Assembly (NCBI GenBank): GCA_001466705.2
Contig: LATX02000144.1
Span: 1-64,000, forward strand
DNA: 64,000 nt
Reading direction: 5' to 3'
Origin: Moniliophthora roreri
Lineage: Eukaryota > Basidiomycota > Agaricomycetes > Agaricales > Marasmiaceae
Of the stretch, positions 1 through 10,540 are shown one piece after another. Both the position numbers and the translations under genes were made by a program. The notes beneath the pieces are model-generated. The model ran no database searches, was not told the origin of the DNA, and was given only the letters and a program-made list of their open reading frames with translations. Position 1 is the stretch's first letter; each line of letters opens with the position of its first letter.

Positions 1-1006
1 GATGCATTAGCCTTTCTGTGTGTTCCTGATGTTCTTCTCGATTGTTGGAGAAGAGAAGAATATCGTCCATGTAAACCACATACCATCCTTCATCAATGAA
101 ATCTGAGAGGATGTCGTTCATGAATGCTTGGAACATTGCAGGTGAGTTGCTTAGTCTGAAGAACATAACCATGGGTTTAAACAGCCCTTGATTTGTCTTG
201 AAGGTGGCTTTCCATTAATCTCCATTCTTAATCCTGACATTGTTATAACCATTTTGAAGGTCCAGTTTAGTGAAGACATTTGCTCCCTTCAACTTGTTCA
301 GGAGTTCCGATATTAGAGGCAACAGATAGGCATTCTTCACTGTTCTCTTGTTTAGCTCTCAGTAATCCTGTGTGGGTCTCAGTGCTCCTTTCTCCTTTTT
401 TGCAACGAAGAAGAAGGGAGATGCCATAGGGGATTTTGACTTCTGGATGTATCCTTTTCATAAGTTTTCTTCCAAGAATTTGTCCTGTTTGATTTGTTCC
501 ACTGGGCTTAGAGGATAGAGTTTGCAGTTCCAAGGTGTGAAATCCGGTTGTAATTCTATCGCATGATCATAGGTTCGGAAAGGAGGAAAATGTTCTGATT
601 TTCCTTTCTCAAAGTGGTCTCGATATCCTTGCAAGTAGGAAGGAATCAGTTCATCGATGTCCTTCTTCACCTGCTGCTGTTGATGGGCCATTTTCTGAGA
701 AGCTGTAGTCTTCATGCCCACGAGAACTTCCTGAGAAGCCGTGGTCTTCACGCCGATGAGAACTTCCAGAGGGGTGCTATTGAGTACTCCTGTAAACCTC
801 CTAAGTTGAATCTTCTGTCTTGGCAGGAACTGAATCTCTCCCATCTCCCAGTTGATTTGATGATATGCATAACTTTTACCTTTTATTTCGCACACAAATA
901 GAGAATATTTTGCACTTTTATGGTTGGAAATGACATAAACAAGGGAATTGAGGACTAGTGTGAGCCCTGAGCAGCTAGTCAAAGCGAGTAGTAGAGAAGG
1001 ATACAA
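1..1006 (-). pseudogene. Ty3/gypsy retrotransposon pol fragment (reverse transcriptase), nonsense-mutated
   Basis: Read on the minus strand, this gives one reverse transcriptase frame. It starts with the usual entry into Ty3/gypsy RT (a TYDHAIEL-like block near 560, then LSPVEQ near 510), passes through [10 protein letters not shown] near 420 and [13 protein letters not shown] near 250, and ends in the catalytic YMDD box at about 60-80. The frame is never shifted but carries three in-frame stops: a TGA at 458-460, a TGA about 100 bases further on where DYRELN is expected, and a TAA near 215. At least two stops sit where Arg (CGA) is expected, so they fit C-to-T change. RNase H and integrase would lie beyond the window edge. 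A dead copy; identity is certain, element family is not. Confidence 0.9.
690..770 (-). repeat. Two-copy 36-bp tandem repeat in the pol linker
   Basis: Upstream of the RT core the minus-strand frame contains two adjacent 12-residue copies, VLIGVKTTASQE and VLVGMKTTASQK. This is a 36-bp in-frame tandem duplication that leaves the reading frame open. Confidence 0.7.
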
Positions 1007-1843
1007 AATATTAGCAGAGTAATAGTTGATAGTGGGCCATACAAGGGTACCCGACTACTGCTAGTATGAAAATAAACAGCGAATCTGAACACAGAGGAGC
1101 ATCCCGAAACCTGTAGGGAAACACACTACATCACACCTCTCTATCAAAAGCATACCAAAGGGAATATTTTAACTTTTAACAATATTTTCAATCCATGCCC
1201 AACTTGAAGGAAGAATAAAAACCTTTGATGATACATCAATGAGAATATTACCAAGAAACGGATATGAAACAGAGAATAACAAATTATCAGCAGGGGATAC
1301 TTGAGATACTGATAATCAAATTAGATGAATGAAATAGATGATTGGTTACCGAAAAGGTGCCTGTATCATGGAAAGTGGAAGACAAAGCTGTATGACGAGA
1401 AGGTAGCATGGCTGAGCTTATGTGTACACTTTAGAGGAGAAATGGAAGCATATTACACATCCATAGAGCAGATGACAACAAAACAGAGAAGGAAGGAACC
1501 ATGTGGAGTGGCATGGAAGTATAATATTTTCAAACAGAGTCGGAAGGAGAGCCATTTGATCGAGGAAATTGCAAATGATTAGTGTCAGGAGACTGCACAA
1601 TCATCATAGAAAAAGAATAAAAGAGATTATGGCTATGAAGCCTGACTACAATTGGACACTGTGACAGAGAAATTACCAAACACAGCTCAGTTTATATAAT
1701 ATTTAGCACCCAACTCAGTTTTATTTGTATGTGTAACAGATATATTAGATTATTTATGTTGTAGAGTATATAAGGAGATGTGTTTTGTAGGTGGAAAGCA
1801 GGAGAGATACTGCCCACCGATTACCAGAGTGTATGACGTTGTT

Positions 1844-2560
1844 GTTCAGGTAGAAGAGCTACCGGCAATCAGTATTTTTCAACCACTTTGGGCTCTAGCT
1901 TATTTAGTTGTGCAAGAGGCACAGGCTAGTTGAGACCTGAGATTGTAACCCAAACCAGAGATATAAATAAAAGCTAGGAAGAGCTTAGTTTTTAACACAA
2001 GAGGCATGTTTTCTGACAAGAAGAATATTGTATCAGTTTACCAAGAGGGTAACTGACATGCATCAGTATAGTCTGGTGTTTTGACATGAATCAGAGAGGG
2101 TTTCAGGCTAGCAGTGTCTAGAAGATTTGTCCTCTTGAGAATTGTTGCAGAACATAGCTAAGAGGGCTATATTCATGTACAAGAGGTACCTTTATTCTCN
2201 TTGTTGTTCAGGTAGAAGAGCTACCGGCAATCAGTATTTTTCAACCACTTTGGGCTCTAGCTTATTTAGTTGTGCAAGAGGCACAGGCTAGTTGAGACCT
2301 GAGATTGTAACCCAAACTAGAGATATAAATAAAAGCTAGGAAGAGCTTAGTTTTTAATGCAAGAGGTGTGTTTTCTGATAAGAGAAACATTGTATCAGTC
2401 TACTAAGAGGGTAGCTGATGTGCATCAGTATAGTCTGGTGTTTCAACGTGAATCAGAGAGGGTTTCAGGCTAGCAGTGTCTAGAAGATTTGTCCTCTTGA
2501 GATTTGTTGCAGAACATAGCTAAGAGGGCTATATTTAGGTACAAGATCTAGAGGTACCTT
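1844..2560 (+). repeat. Direct duplication of LTR-like sequence across a single-N gap
   Basis: The sequence starting GTTGTTCAGGTAGAAGAGCT at about 1844 is repeated immediately after the N at 2200. Both copies run through the ATAAATAAAAGC motif and the TCTAGAAGATTTGTCCTC block. The right arm of the inverted repeat has only one copy. Either a genuine local duplication or two alleles or overlapping contigs placed side by side. Confidence 0.8.
2200..2200. other. Single-N assembly join
   Basis: One N at 2200 interrupts the LTR-like segment. The bases just before it match those near 2520-2560, and the bases after it match those at 1844, so the join doubles back on itself. Confidence 0.95.
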
Positions 2561-2770
2561 TGTTCTCACTTAGAAGAAGTTTATTCTTTGGGCAGTTTCT
2601 GGTCGAAATCTATACTAGTATTTGCTTTTGAAGTAATTAATAAAACCATAAAACTGATAAATATTATACAAAATGAACACCCATTTTCAATCTGAGAAGT
2701 TGTTTTGAAGGCAATCATCTCTAAACTACTGAGCAAGACATTGAGAATTATTCTTGACATTGCAGTAACA

Positions 2771-2897
2771 GTAAACTATGCTGAACCAACTCACAAACAA
2801 AACTGAGAATTAAGAACTTATATATACCTTTTTCAGGGGTATTTTGGCACCACAGGCCTTGTGTTTTCATAGTAGAGGCATAGGTTTTTGAGCATCT
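2771..2897. other. Spacer between inverted-repeat arms
   Basis: About 127 bp of AT-rich sequence separate the two arms. No coding potential is seen. A transcript through it could fold the arms into a long hairpin. Confidence 0.7.
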
Positions 2898-4410
2898 TCA
2901 CTGCAATGTTAAGAATAATTCTCAATGTCTTGCTCAGTAGTTCAGAGATGATTGCCTTCAAAACAACTTCTCAGATCAAGAATAGGTGTTTGTTTTGTTA
3001 GTTTTGTGGTGTTATTAATCACTTCAAAAGCAAATACTGGTATAGATTTCAACCAGAAACTGCCCAAAGAATAAACTTCTTCTAAGTGAGAACAAAGGTA
3101 CCTCTTGTACCTGAATATAGCCCTCTTAGCTATGTTCTGCAATGATTCTCAAGAGGACAAATCTTCTAGACACTGCTAGCCTGAAACTCTCTCTAATTCA
3201 CATCAAAACACCAGACTATACTGATGCATGTCAGCTACCCTCTTAGTAGACTGATACAATGTTTCTCTTATCAGAAAACACGCCTCTTGCGTTAAAAACT
3301 AAGCTCTTCCTAGCTTTTATTTATATCTCTGGTTTGGGTTACAATCTCAGGTCTCAACTAGCCTGTGCCTCTTGTACAACTAAATAAGCTAGGGCCCAAA
3401 GTGGTTGAAAAATACTGATTGCCAGTAGCTCTTCTACCTGAACAACAACATCATACACTCTGGTAATTGGTGGGCAGTATCTCTCCTGCTTTCCACCTAC
3501 AAAACACATCCCTTTATATACTCTACAACATAAATAATCTAATATATCTGTCACAAATACAAATAAAACTGAGTCAGGTGATAAATATTATATAAACTGA
3601 GCTGTGTTTGGTAATTTCTCTGTCAGTGTCCAATTGTAGTCAGGCTTCATAGCCATAATCTCTTTTATTCTTTTTCTTTGATGATTGTGCCATCTTCTGA
3701 CACTAACTGTTTGCAATTCCCTCTATCAAATGGCTCTCCTTCCAACTCCATTTGAAAATATTATACTTCCATGCCGCTCTGCATGGTTTCTTCCTTCTCT
3801 GTCTTCTGTCATCTGCTCTATAGACACACAACATGCTTTCTTTTTCATGTATAAAGCATATGCGTAGGCTTGGCCATGCTGCCTTCTCATCATACAGCTT
3901 TGTCTTCTGTTCTTCCGTGATACAGGCACCCTTCTGGTAGCCAATCATCTATTTCATTCTTCAATTTGACATTTGGTATCTTGATAATTTGTCATCCTCT
4001 GTTTCATATCCATTTCTCAATAATATTCTCATATGTGTATCATTGAAGGCTTTTATTCTTCCTTCAAGTTGGGTATAGATTGGAAATATCATTAAAAGTG
4101 AAAATATTCCCTTTAGTATGCTTTCGATAGAGAAGTATTATGTAGTGTTATTCCCTACAGGTTTCAGGATGCTCCTCTGTGTTCAGATTCACTGTTTATT
4201 CTCATACTAGCAGTGGTCAGGTACTCTTGTATGGCCTACCATCAACCATTACTCTGCTAATATTTTATATCCTTCTCTACTACTTGCTTTGACTAGCTGC
4301 TCAGGGCTCGCACTAGTCCTCAATTCCCTTATCTATGTCATTTTCAACCATAAAAGTGCAAAATATTCTCTATTTGCATGCAAAATGAAAGGTAAAAGTT
4401 ATGCATATCA
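2898..4410 (-). repeat. Right arm of the large inverted repeat
   Basis: Reverse complement of 862-2770, without the internal duplication. It ends near 4410 in the same pol-linker sequence (the ATGCATAACTTTTACC stretch). It holds the counterpart of the degenerate frame at 3703-3948, where residues such as KTKLYDEK and WKYNIF are shared with the left arm. Neither copy looks translatable as a full protein. Confidence 0.85.
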
Positions 4411-4904
4411 ATGTCCTCCTACTTCAGGATCCCAGAATCCATAATCATCCCTATAGGGCTGCTGGAATACCCTCAATTTTGTTCTGTAGGCTTGAAAGAT
4501 AGTCAAAGAACACATAGAGATCAATGAGGCTAGTTAGCATGGCATTTTAGGTCGAGGGTAGGAGGTAAAGTGACAAAAGACATACTGCTCCAAAACTTGC
4601 TCTTCTCTAGTCCAAAATGTCTGGTTTTCTGAGTCAAGTTCTTTCTGCACATGGTCTATCTTATTTTCAAGGATTCTATGTATTTTCAGAAGGCTATAGA
4701 GGTGTTTACAGTCTGCAGGTGAATTTCCATGATTTTTTGGGAATTATTTTATTTGTTCTGATGCTTTTGATGCATGTCGCAAGGATTTCGCAAACCACTG
4801 TACCTTGGCATAAGCTTGTCTCAGACTTTTCTTCAGCATGCTTTGTTGTAGCTACTGTTGATACAGGCAAAATGTAATTACATTTTTGATTTTCTTCCCT
4901 CAGG
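4411..4904. other. AT-rich stretch with no recognised gene
   Basis: Sequence between the inverted repeat and the transposase relic. An 86-codon open frame at 4617-4877 has hydrophobic stretches but no recognisable domain. Probably transposon flank. Confidence 0.4.
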
Positions 4905-6200
4905 ATGGCTCTGAAACTGATTGAAATTGTGAAGAAAGGCTATGAAAGGCTTCAGAAGCAAGTAGAGGCCCAGAAGAAGAGCCTGCAGGAGTGTCTGGCA
5001 AAGAACAAGCAGCTCTCAGAGGCAGACAGTAATTGGCTTGATAACAGAGGGAACACAGTTGATGAGATGGTGCTTCTGGACAAGCTTGAAAAAGAATCAG
5101 ACTATGAGCAGGCTGTGGAGAGGCTTGAACCGCAGCAGAGGCGCATTTTGAATCATTTGATGGCACTTGGAGGAGATGGCCAGGGTGCAAGTACTGCTGG
5201 AGCTAAACAAAAGTGTGCATTGTTGGTCTAAGCCTTTTTTCCAAGACTCTGATGGTGTCGTAGGGCCTGAGAAGAAACAAAGGAATCCCACTCAAAAATC
5301 TGAGATGACCACAGCAAAGAATGCAAACAAAAATAATAAATCAGTGCCTAAACAGACTCAGAATGCAGCCATTGCTCAGTGCATTGAAGTCCTTGACTAT
5401 CTCAATGGCCCTGGAAAGGGGAATCAGACAAAAACAGCAAATCATTTTGCAGAAAAATAGCCTACTGTTAGAATCAACCAACCCCTTATATCAACTTGGA
5501 AGAAGGAGGAATCCAACCATCAAGATATTTACAATTCCAATGGTGGTGCCTCCCATAATGCTAAATGCTGTTGCCAGACACAGCATCCTGAGGTGATGGA
5601 TATGATGGATTTGTGGGTTTCTAAAGCCATGCATAATGGGATTCTTCTCACAGGTGATATTCTGAGGGGTAAATGGAAAGAGTTTGCCAATCTGGTAGGG
5701 ATACTACAGGATGAAAGGTTGGAGTTGAGTAGTGGGTGGTTAGATAAGTTCAAGAAGAGGTTAGTGAATGTGATTGTTGGTGTATGAAAAATGTTAAAGG
5801 GTTTGAACAGAAACAGGTTGAAGATGCACAAACAGCATGGAGAGGCAGTGTCTTCTTCACCTATTGCCATTGAGAACAAGTGCAAGAGGATTCAGGAAAA
5901 CATTGATAGACTCACAAAACAAGGCTACAAGCTTTGGAGTATTTTCAATATAGATGAACTGGTTTATTCTATGCATAAGTCAACCAGTTCTTGTACTCAT
6001 AGAAGCCGCTGGCAACTCACCACTTTTAGGATGACTCCTGATCGAGGTCTTGCTAACTGCAAGCATGCTGGAGTCAAAGGCAACAAAATCCATGTCACTT
6101 ATGCTTTGACAACAAACACAGATGGATCTGAGAAGCATCCCACATTCATCATTGGAAAGGCCTTCAAGCTAGGGGCCTGCTCGCAATCCATCTACAGGGT
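4905..6200 (+). pseudogene. Pogo/Tigger-type DDE transposase, disrupted and truncated
   Basis: Several plus-strand segments belong to one transposase. An N-terminal coiled region (4905-5231) is followed by a CENP-B-like helix-turn-helix at about 5370-5520 (IAQCIEVLDYLNGPG then KTANHFAEK), a second HTH-type segment near 5700-5770 (SSGWLDKFKKRL), and the start of the DDE domain at about 5930-6180 (FNIDE with the first catalytic Asp, then TPDRGLA and GVKGNKIHVTYALT). Breaks include a TAG at 5458-5460 after HFAEK, a stop near 5787 and frame changes between segments. Homology ends near 6190, so the rest of the catalytic triad is missing. The family assignment rests on the HTH plus DDE layout. Confidence 0.8.
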
Positions 6201-6299
6201 GTGTTTTGACAGCTGGCGATGGTAGGGGAGGGTGTGTGAGGTGGCATGATTGGGAAATACCAAATTAGAGATTTTGATGGCCTTTTGGGCGGAGCTGCT

Positions 6300-7015
6300 A
6301 CATCAGCAAATCATGCAGTTAATGAGCATGGATGATAATCTATTTTGGTCTATATCATATACAATAATAGACAAAAATGATTTTGGTTGATGATTATGGA
6401 TGAGCATAGCAGAAAATGAGGGAAAATGATTTTGGTCAATGATCATGGAAGAAAATGGGAGAAAATGGGCAGAAATGATTTTGGTCACTGATCATGAGCG
6501 AAAATGGAAGAAAATGGATGATCATAAGACCCAATTTTTTTCTGCCTTCTAAAACACAGAGAGAGGGGTCTATATGGTAGAGAGGACTTATTGGTTAATG
6601 TTCTGACTGATAAAAACACTAGCCAAGGCCGGGGGGATGCAGGTTTTCCCTGAATTAGCTGGAGAGGCGAGGGGATATATTGTACTGTGTACACTAAAAT
6701 GTTATATGGCACTTTGGTACAGTGGTTATGTTGCGGCCCGAGCTCCTGCGTTGGCTTACAAAGCAATGCTGGTGTCACTGGTTTGATTCTGCCAGGTGGC
6801 AGTATACATTTTCTCTGTCCAGCCGACTCTCGTGAAAATGGGCAAACATGGGCAAAATGGATGATAATGGCGGAAATGGGTAATCATGGGCAAAATGAAT
6901 GATCTCCCATTCTGCCCATGATCTCCCATGATCACTAGGCGGGGTCTGTTTTCTGCCATTATCAAGGCCAAAATGGGTAATAATGTATTTTGCCCATGAT
7001 CACCTATTTCGGTCA
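6300..7015. repeat. Degenerate AT-rich repeat tract (ATGATCATGGGCAAAATGG-type)
   Basis: Short variants of GATGATCATGG, GAAAATGG and GGGCAAAATG recur many times on both strands at 6300-6530 and 6835-7015. Neighbouring copies are often in opposite orientation, which makes potential hairpins. It is noncoding. The tRNA-like element at about 6700-6800 lies between the two repeat clusters. Confidence 0.6.
6700..6800 (+). mobile_element. tRNA-related SINE-like head (Pol III A and B boxes)
   Basis: TGGTACAGTGGTTATG at about 6714-6729 resembles an A box and GGTTTGATTC at about 6780-6789 resembles a B box (the consensus C is T here). The spacing of about 65 bp is that of tRNA internal promoters. The flanking sequence does not make an acceptor stem I can pair, so this is more likely a tRNA-derived SINE head than a tRNA gene. 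Confidence 0.45.
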
Positions 7016-8074
7016 TTTTCTGCCATTAGGTGTTCGATTTGCTGATGTAGGCTTTGATGTGCTTCACTCGGGGTCTGCTTGATTTCGATAGGCGTGCCCA
7101 TCGCTCGGGTTGTTTTCATATGCCCTGTTAACGGCGTACTGGGTTGGTACGCTCTAGAGAATGCTGCAGGTCGGGTTGGTTTCACGTATCGTTTGTGTTG
7201 ATACAGCTTTATTTGAGAGGTCATGTTACTGTTTCCACTCAGTTTGATCCCAACACTGTATTACGTTGCTTTCAACAGCCGCGCGTGAGGCATGTTGATA
7301 CCCATACGCTGTGCGAGCTGATCTCAGTGGTCACCCGTCGGGTTGAGTCTTGGTTCTATCGTCGTGCGTAGCGCGAGTTGATTGCACGGGTTAGTCATGG
7401 GCTGTCTTGCAGTTGAGCGCGCGTTCTTATCAGGTTGTTGACGAAAATTTGGGTCGGGTTGGGACTAATAGATGCTCAGATTGAGATCGCTTTTTCGTTG
7501 GTCTGCTGTTATTTTGGTTGATTTTTTGATGGGCTCGGGGCAAAAACGTATTACGCGATCAAAAAGGAGATACCACTTTCCTTTTTCACGCTTGTATCAT
7601 AAGCTTGTGAGATGCCTACATATGTTTCTGCAGAGGTACCTGGAATCAGGGAGATCAGTGATAGGAATTCTTGTAGTCAACTTGGCCACCGTCTTCCATC
7701 TGTTCTTCGCACCGGTCGTGAGCTTGGTTTGATGATTGCCTCCATACACATGATATATCAACTTTTGGCATCATCTCACTATCCTAAACTCGCGGAAAAA
7801 CGCCGAAATTCGCAATACCTAGCAAGAGTCCCTGAATCGAATCACATGCACCATTGGTGGTTTCGGACGAGCCTGAATGATGTCACTGATTTGCTGCTTG
7901 GCCCTGGTATATTCAACGCCATCACAGAAAGATGAACTGCGTACAAAGAACAGTAGACCAAGCACTGACATACAGGTTCAAGGACACACGATGTATACTC
8001 TCTAACATACGCCTTCAGCGGAGCGGAGGATTAACATAAAACCAGAAAAAGAAAAAAGAAAGACATACAGGTCT
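7016..8074. other. No supported gene; transition from transposon-rich to gene-rich DNA
   Basis: Base composition becomes more balanced here. Open frames of up to 107 codons (7612-7935) show no recognisable domain or plausible intron structure. This is the 3' flank of the P450 gene. Confidence 0.4.
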
Positions 8075-10282
8075 TCACTGCCTTCTCTTTCTGAACAAGA
8101 CTCTCGTCTTGTCGTCCTGTATGCCACTCGCACCAAACCATCTAACCGGAGGCATGGCAGCCTCGTTCTCCAGCTTCAAATCATAGGTCAAAAGTATATG
8201 GGCGATCAACGCCTTCAATTCGTTGACCGCAAAGAACCTTCCTGGACTGGAAATCTTCAGCACGCGACTCTGGGAACAGATGAGGGTTTCTCACCAGGCA
8301 TGTCGACCTGAAAAAAGCTCAGTGTCAGCACGCGCAGCTGAATGTTGGTCATTCAGACTAACCGTTTCCAAACAAAAAGTATTCTGCTGTCGGAGTTACC
8401 ATCTGATGTTTGATGCTTTCACCGCTCTCTAACCTCAGGTCGGCAAAGCGGAAGCCATCGAACTTTGACGCGTTCAGGAAATACCTCTATCGGGCTGTCA
8501 GTAAGATAATGGTGGCGCCCCTGATGGATCGGTCTCCTTACATCATCATGGTGAATAGCTCGCACAGGTACGCCAATGTTGACTCCCTTCGGGACGGTGG
8601 TGCCGTCTGAAAAGGTGAAATCTTGTAGGGTTCTGCGTTCTACACCGACTTGAAATACCGATGAGTGAATAACTTGAGGGTGCGCAGAGAAATAGGAAAC
8701 ATACAAACGCCGTAGGAGGTGAATCTTTGAACTTCCTTTAAAAAGCTGTCCAACTTGCGCATTTGACCCATTGCTGCTTTCGTCCACCCATGCTCAGCGA
8801 CCACGGCTTCGATCTCGTTACGTAGCTCTGGGATATACTGGGGGTACACACCAAGAACACTGATAGTGGTGGTCACGCTCTAGTGACTGGATGAGAGTAA
8901 TGCACAGGAATACAATTAGGGCATACCATGGTCTGCAACATGTTGTCTCGTCAATGAATGTTGAGTGTCTGGAGGAAGTCACAACTTACTGTTGTATGAA
9001 TTGCGCCAAAGTTAATAGTCAGGATACGCATAACAAGGTCATCCAAAGATCGTTGATATCCCTTGGCTTCGTCTAGAAGCCAGCTCAAGAGGTCGTTCTA
9101 ATGATCTTTAGACTTGCAATTAATATATGCAATAGACATGGCCTACTGGTCTTTCAGCCCAGTCGCATCCATACTCTTCATCTTTTGCGAGACGTTCCTG
9201 AATAATGGGAGCCAGGTGTTCCTTCGCACGTTTTACGCTGGCAGGTACAGGTGTAAGAAGATTCCCCGCAATTCTGGATAGACGAGAACGTTTGTGTCGA
9301 GATATCAGGCAAGAAGGTAGTATGCTACTCACGGTTTGAGGAATTCTGGGAATAATCCGATCAACTGGCCTGACAAAACCACTTGAATCGTGAACTTGAC
9401 ATTAAGGTCCTGTTGATCATAATGAGCCAAGGCGCTTAAATAGAGAATACAGAAGCAGCGACTTGCAATGTATTCGGAATTGCGACAGAGCGGCAGCCCT
9501 GAGAAGAACCGGTTGCTTGTCCTGGCCACGACTTGCATGATTGTGCTGTTTAGATTGACTGTTACCCAGTCTAGACACAGATGTAGTTAGGACTGAAAGA
9601 AAGAAAGGTATAAAACCATGAAACGCACCATCCTGAACCGGTATTAACTCGTTGAATGAAGCTACAATCTCGTCTTGGACTTGCGCAAATTTGGTGCCAA
9701 TATTCCTAGTCAGTGCACCTCGGACAACCGCGACTTGATAGGGGTCTCGATGGATTGACTTTCCCAGTGTGTATTCGATTTGGAGGATCTATTTGGAGAG
9801 TAATTATCGTTTGTAATTTCACAACTCGAATGCATAAACCCACGTCCTGCAGGGCCTCTTGGAAGGACAGAACGTCATCCGGTGCTTTCCGCATTTCGTC
9901 AATCAAATTTGGAGACGTTAAGACCACAGACCAGCCATTCAACAAGCGACGAAACTTGAATGGTCTTCCGTGGTACTGTCGAGTAGCGTCAGCCTTGTTA
10001 TATATGGTTACCCGATGTCACATACCTTTTCGTATCCCTCCTGCACTATATCACGAGCATTAAGCAGGAACTTGAACTGATCCGTCACGAACGAGAAGAT
10101 GCCGGTTGTTCCTACGCTGGGAATCGCGTCTAGCTGTAAAAGGTTGGTTCTCAGTCTACGGAAATGATGAGGAAACGTACCTTTCGCCGTTTATCTCGAT
10201 TACTCACATAGTTTGAGAGCAAATAGAGCACTGAGAGTAGAGCAGCGCCGTACGTAAGGAGGTGAGGCTGAATCTCCAGCAT
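8075..10282 (-). CDS. Cytochrome P450 monooxygenase (504 aa, 14 exons)
   Basis: A heme-thiolate monooxygenase, probably ER-anchored: it starts MLEIQPHLL and has a hydrophobic helix at residues 8-25. Exons (high to low): 10282-10181, 10133-10026, 9975-9844, 9788-9629, 9570-9467, 9409-9333, 9273-9147, 9097-8990, 8932-8927, 8879-8705, 8648-8542, 8486-8363, 8307-8295, 8246-8075. They total 1,515 nt with every phase matching. Landmarks: I-helix GAIHTT at 301-306, ExxR with Glu357 and Arg360, and the heme loop FGNGRHACPG at 441-450 with Cys448 as axial ligand. The length is normal for fungal P450s. Intron 5 has a GC donor. It resembles P450s of the fungal ent-kaurene-oxidase/oxysterol-hydroxylase type; the substrate cannot be told. 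It lies downstream of ase1 on the same strand. Confidence 0.93.
8295..8307 (-). other. 13-nucleotide microexon encoding part of the P450 heme loop
   Basis: GTCGACATGCCTG completes a Gly codon and adds Arg-His-Ala and two bases of the heme-ligand Cys codon, whose third base comes from the next exon. A TTTTTTCAG acceptor precedes it and GTGAGA follows. Without it the FxxGxxxCxG signature cannot form. Confidence 0.85.
8927..8932 (-). other. Six-nucleotide microexon of the P450 gene
   Basis: ACCATG (two codons, Thr-Met) lies between an upstream TTGCAG acceptor and a downstream GTATGC donor. Including it restores the normal residue count between the I-helix threonines and the YIPELR block. The next exon then begins after CACTAG at 8879. 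Confidence 0.65.
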
Positions 10283-10540
10283 GTGGAAGATGGGTAAAAG
10301 GAAAAGAGGCGATGTCGGATTGGCGCCCTGTTTATTCTCCTCCTGTCATGTTCGTGTTCAGACGACCATTCGAATGAATTTGAAAAGCATACGTAATCAG
10401 TGCCTAACCCTAGCGGCGGCCTACTGTTCATAAAAATCGTTGACAGTAAAATACAGAGCAAAGAGTAACAGGTGCAGATAGAACCATAGAAATGACCAGA
10501 CATAAAACCTAGATGTCTCCAGGCGATAAATATACATGAA

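Larger units (their letters stand above)
862..2770 (+). repeat. Left arm of a large inverted repeat made of LTR-retrotransposon sequence
   Basis: From about 862 to 2770 the sequence returns as its reverse complement at 2898-4410. The shared stretch begins in the linker just upstream of the RT fragment, runs through a noncoding stretch and a segment with a short degenerate frame (1325-1582), and ends in a promoter-like segment containing an ATAAATAAAAGC motif near 1965, as expected of an LTR. Divergence is modest. The left arm is longer because it holds a gap-associated internal duplication (see 1844-2560). No intact gene is seen in it. Confidence 0.85.

Noticed and set aside
1325..1582. Independent protein gene within the inverted-repeat arm
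   Set aside because: The counterpart at 3703-3948 has diverged in frame, and the segment lies inside retrotransposon sequence.
6700..6800. A functional tRNA gene
   Set aside because: Box-like motifs are present but no acceptor stem, anticodon stem or terminator run could be made from the flanks.
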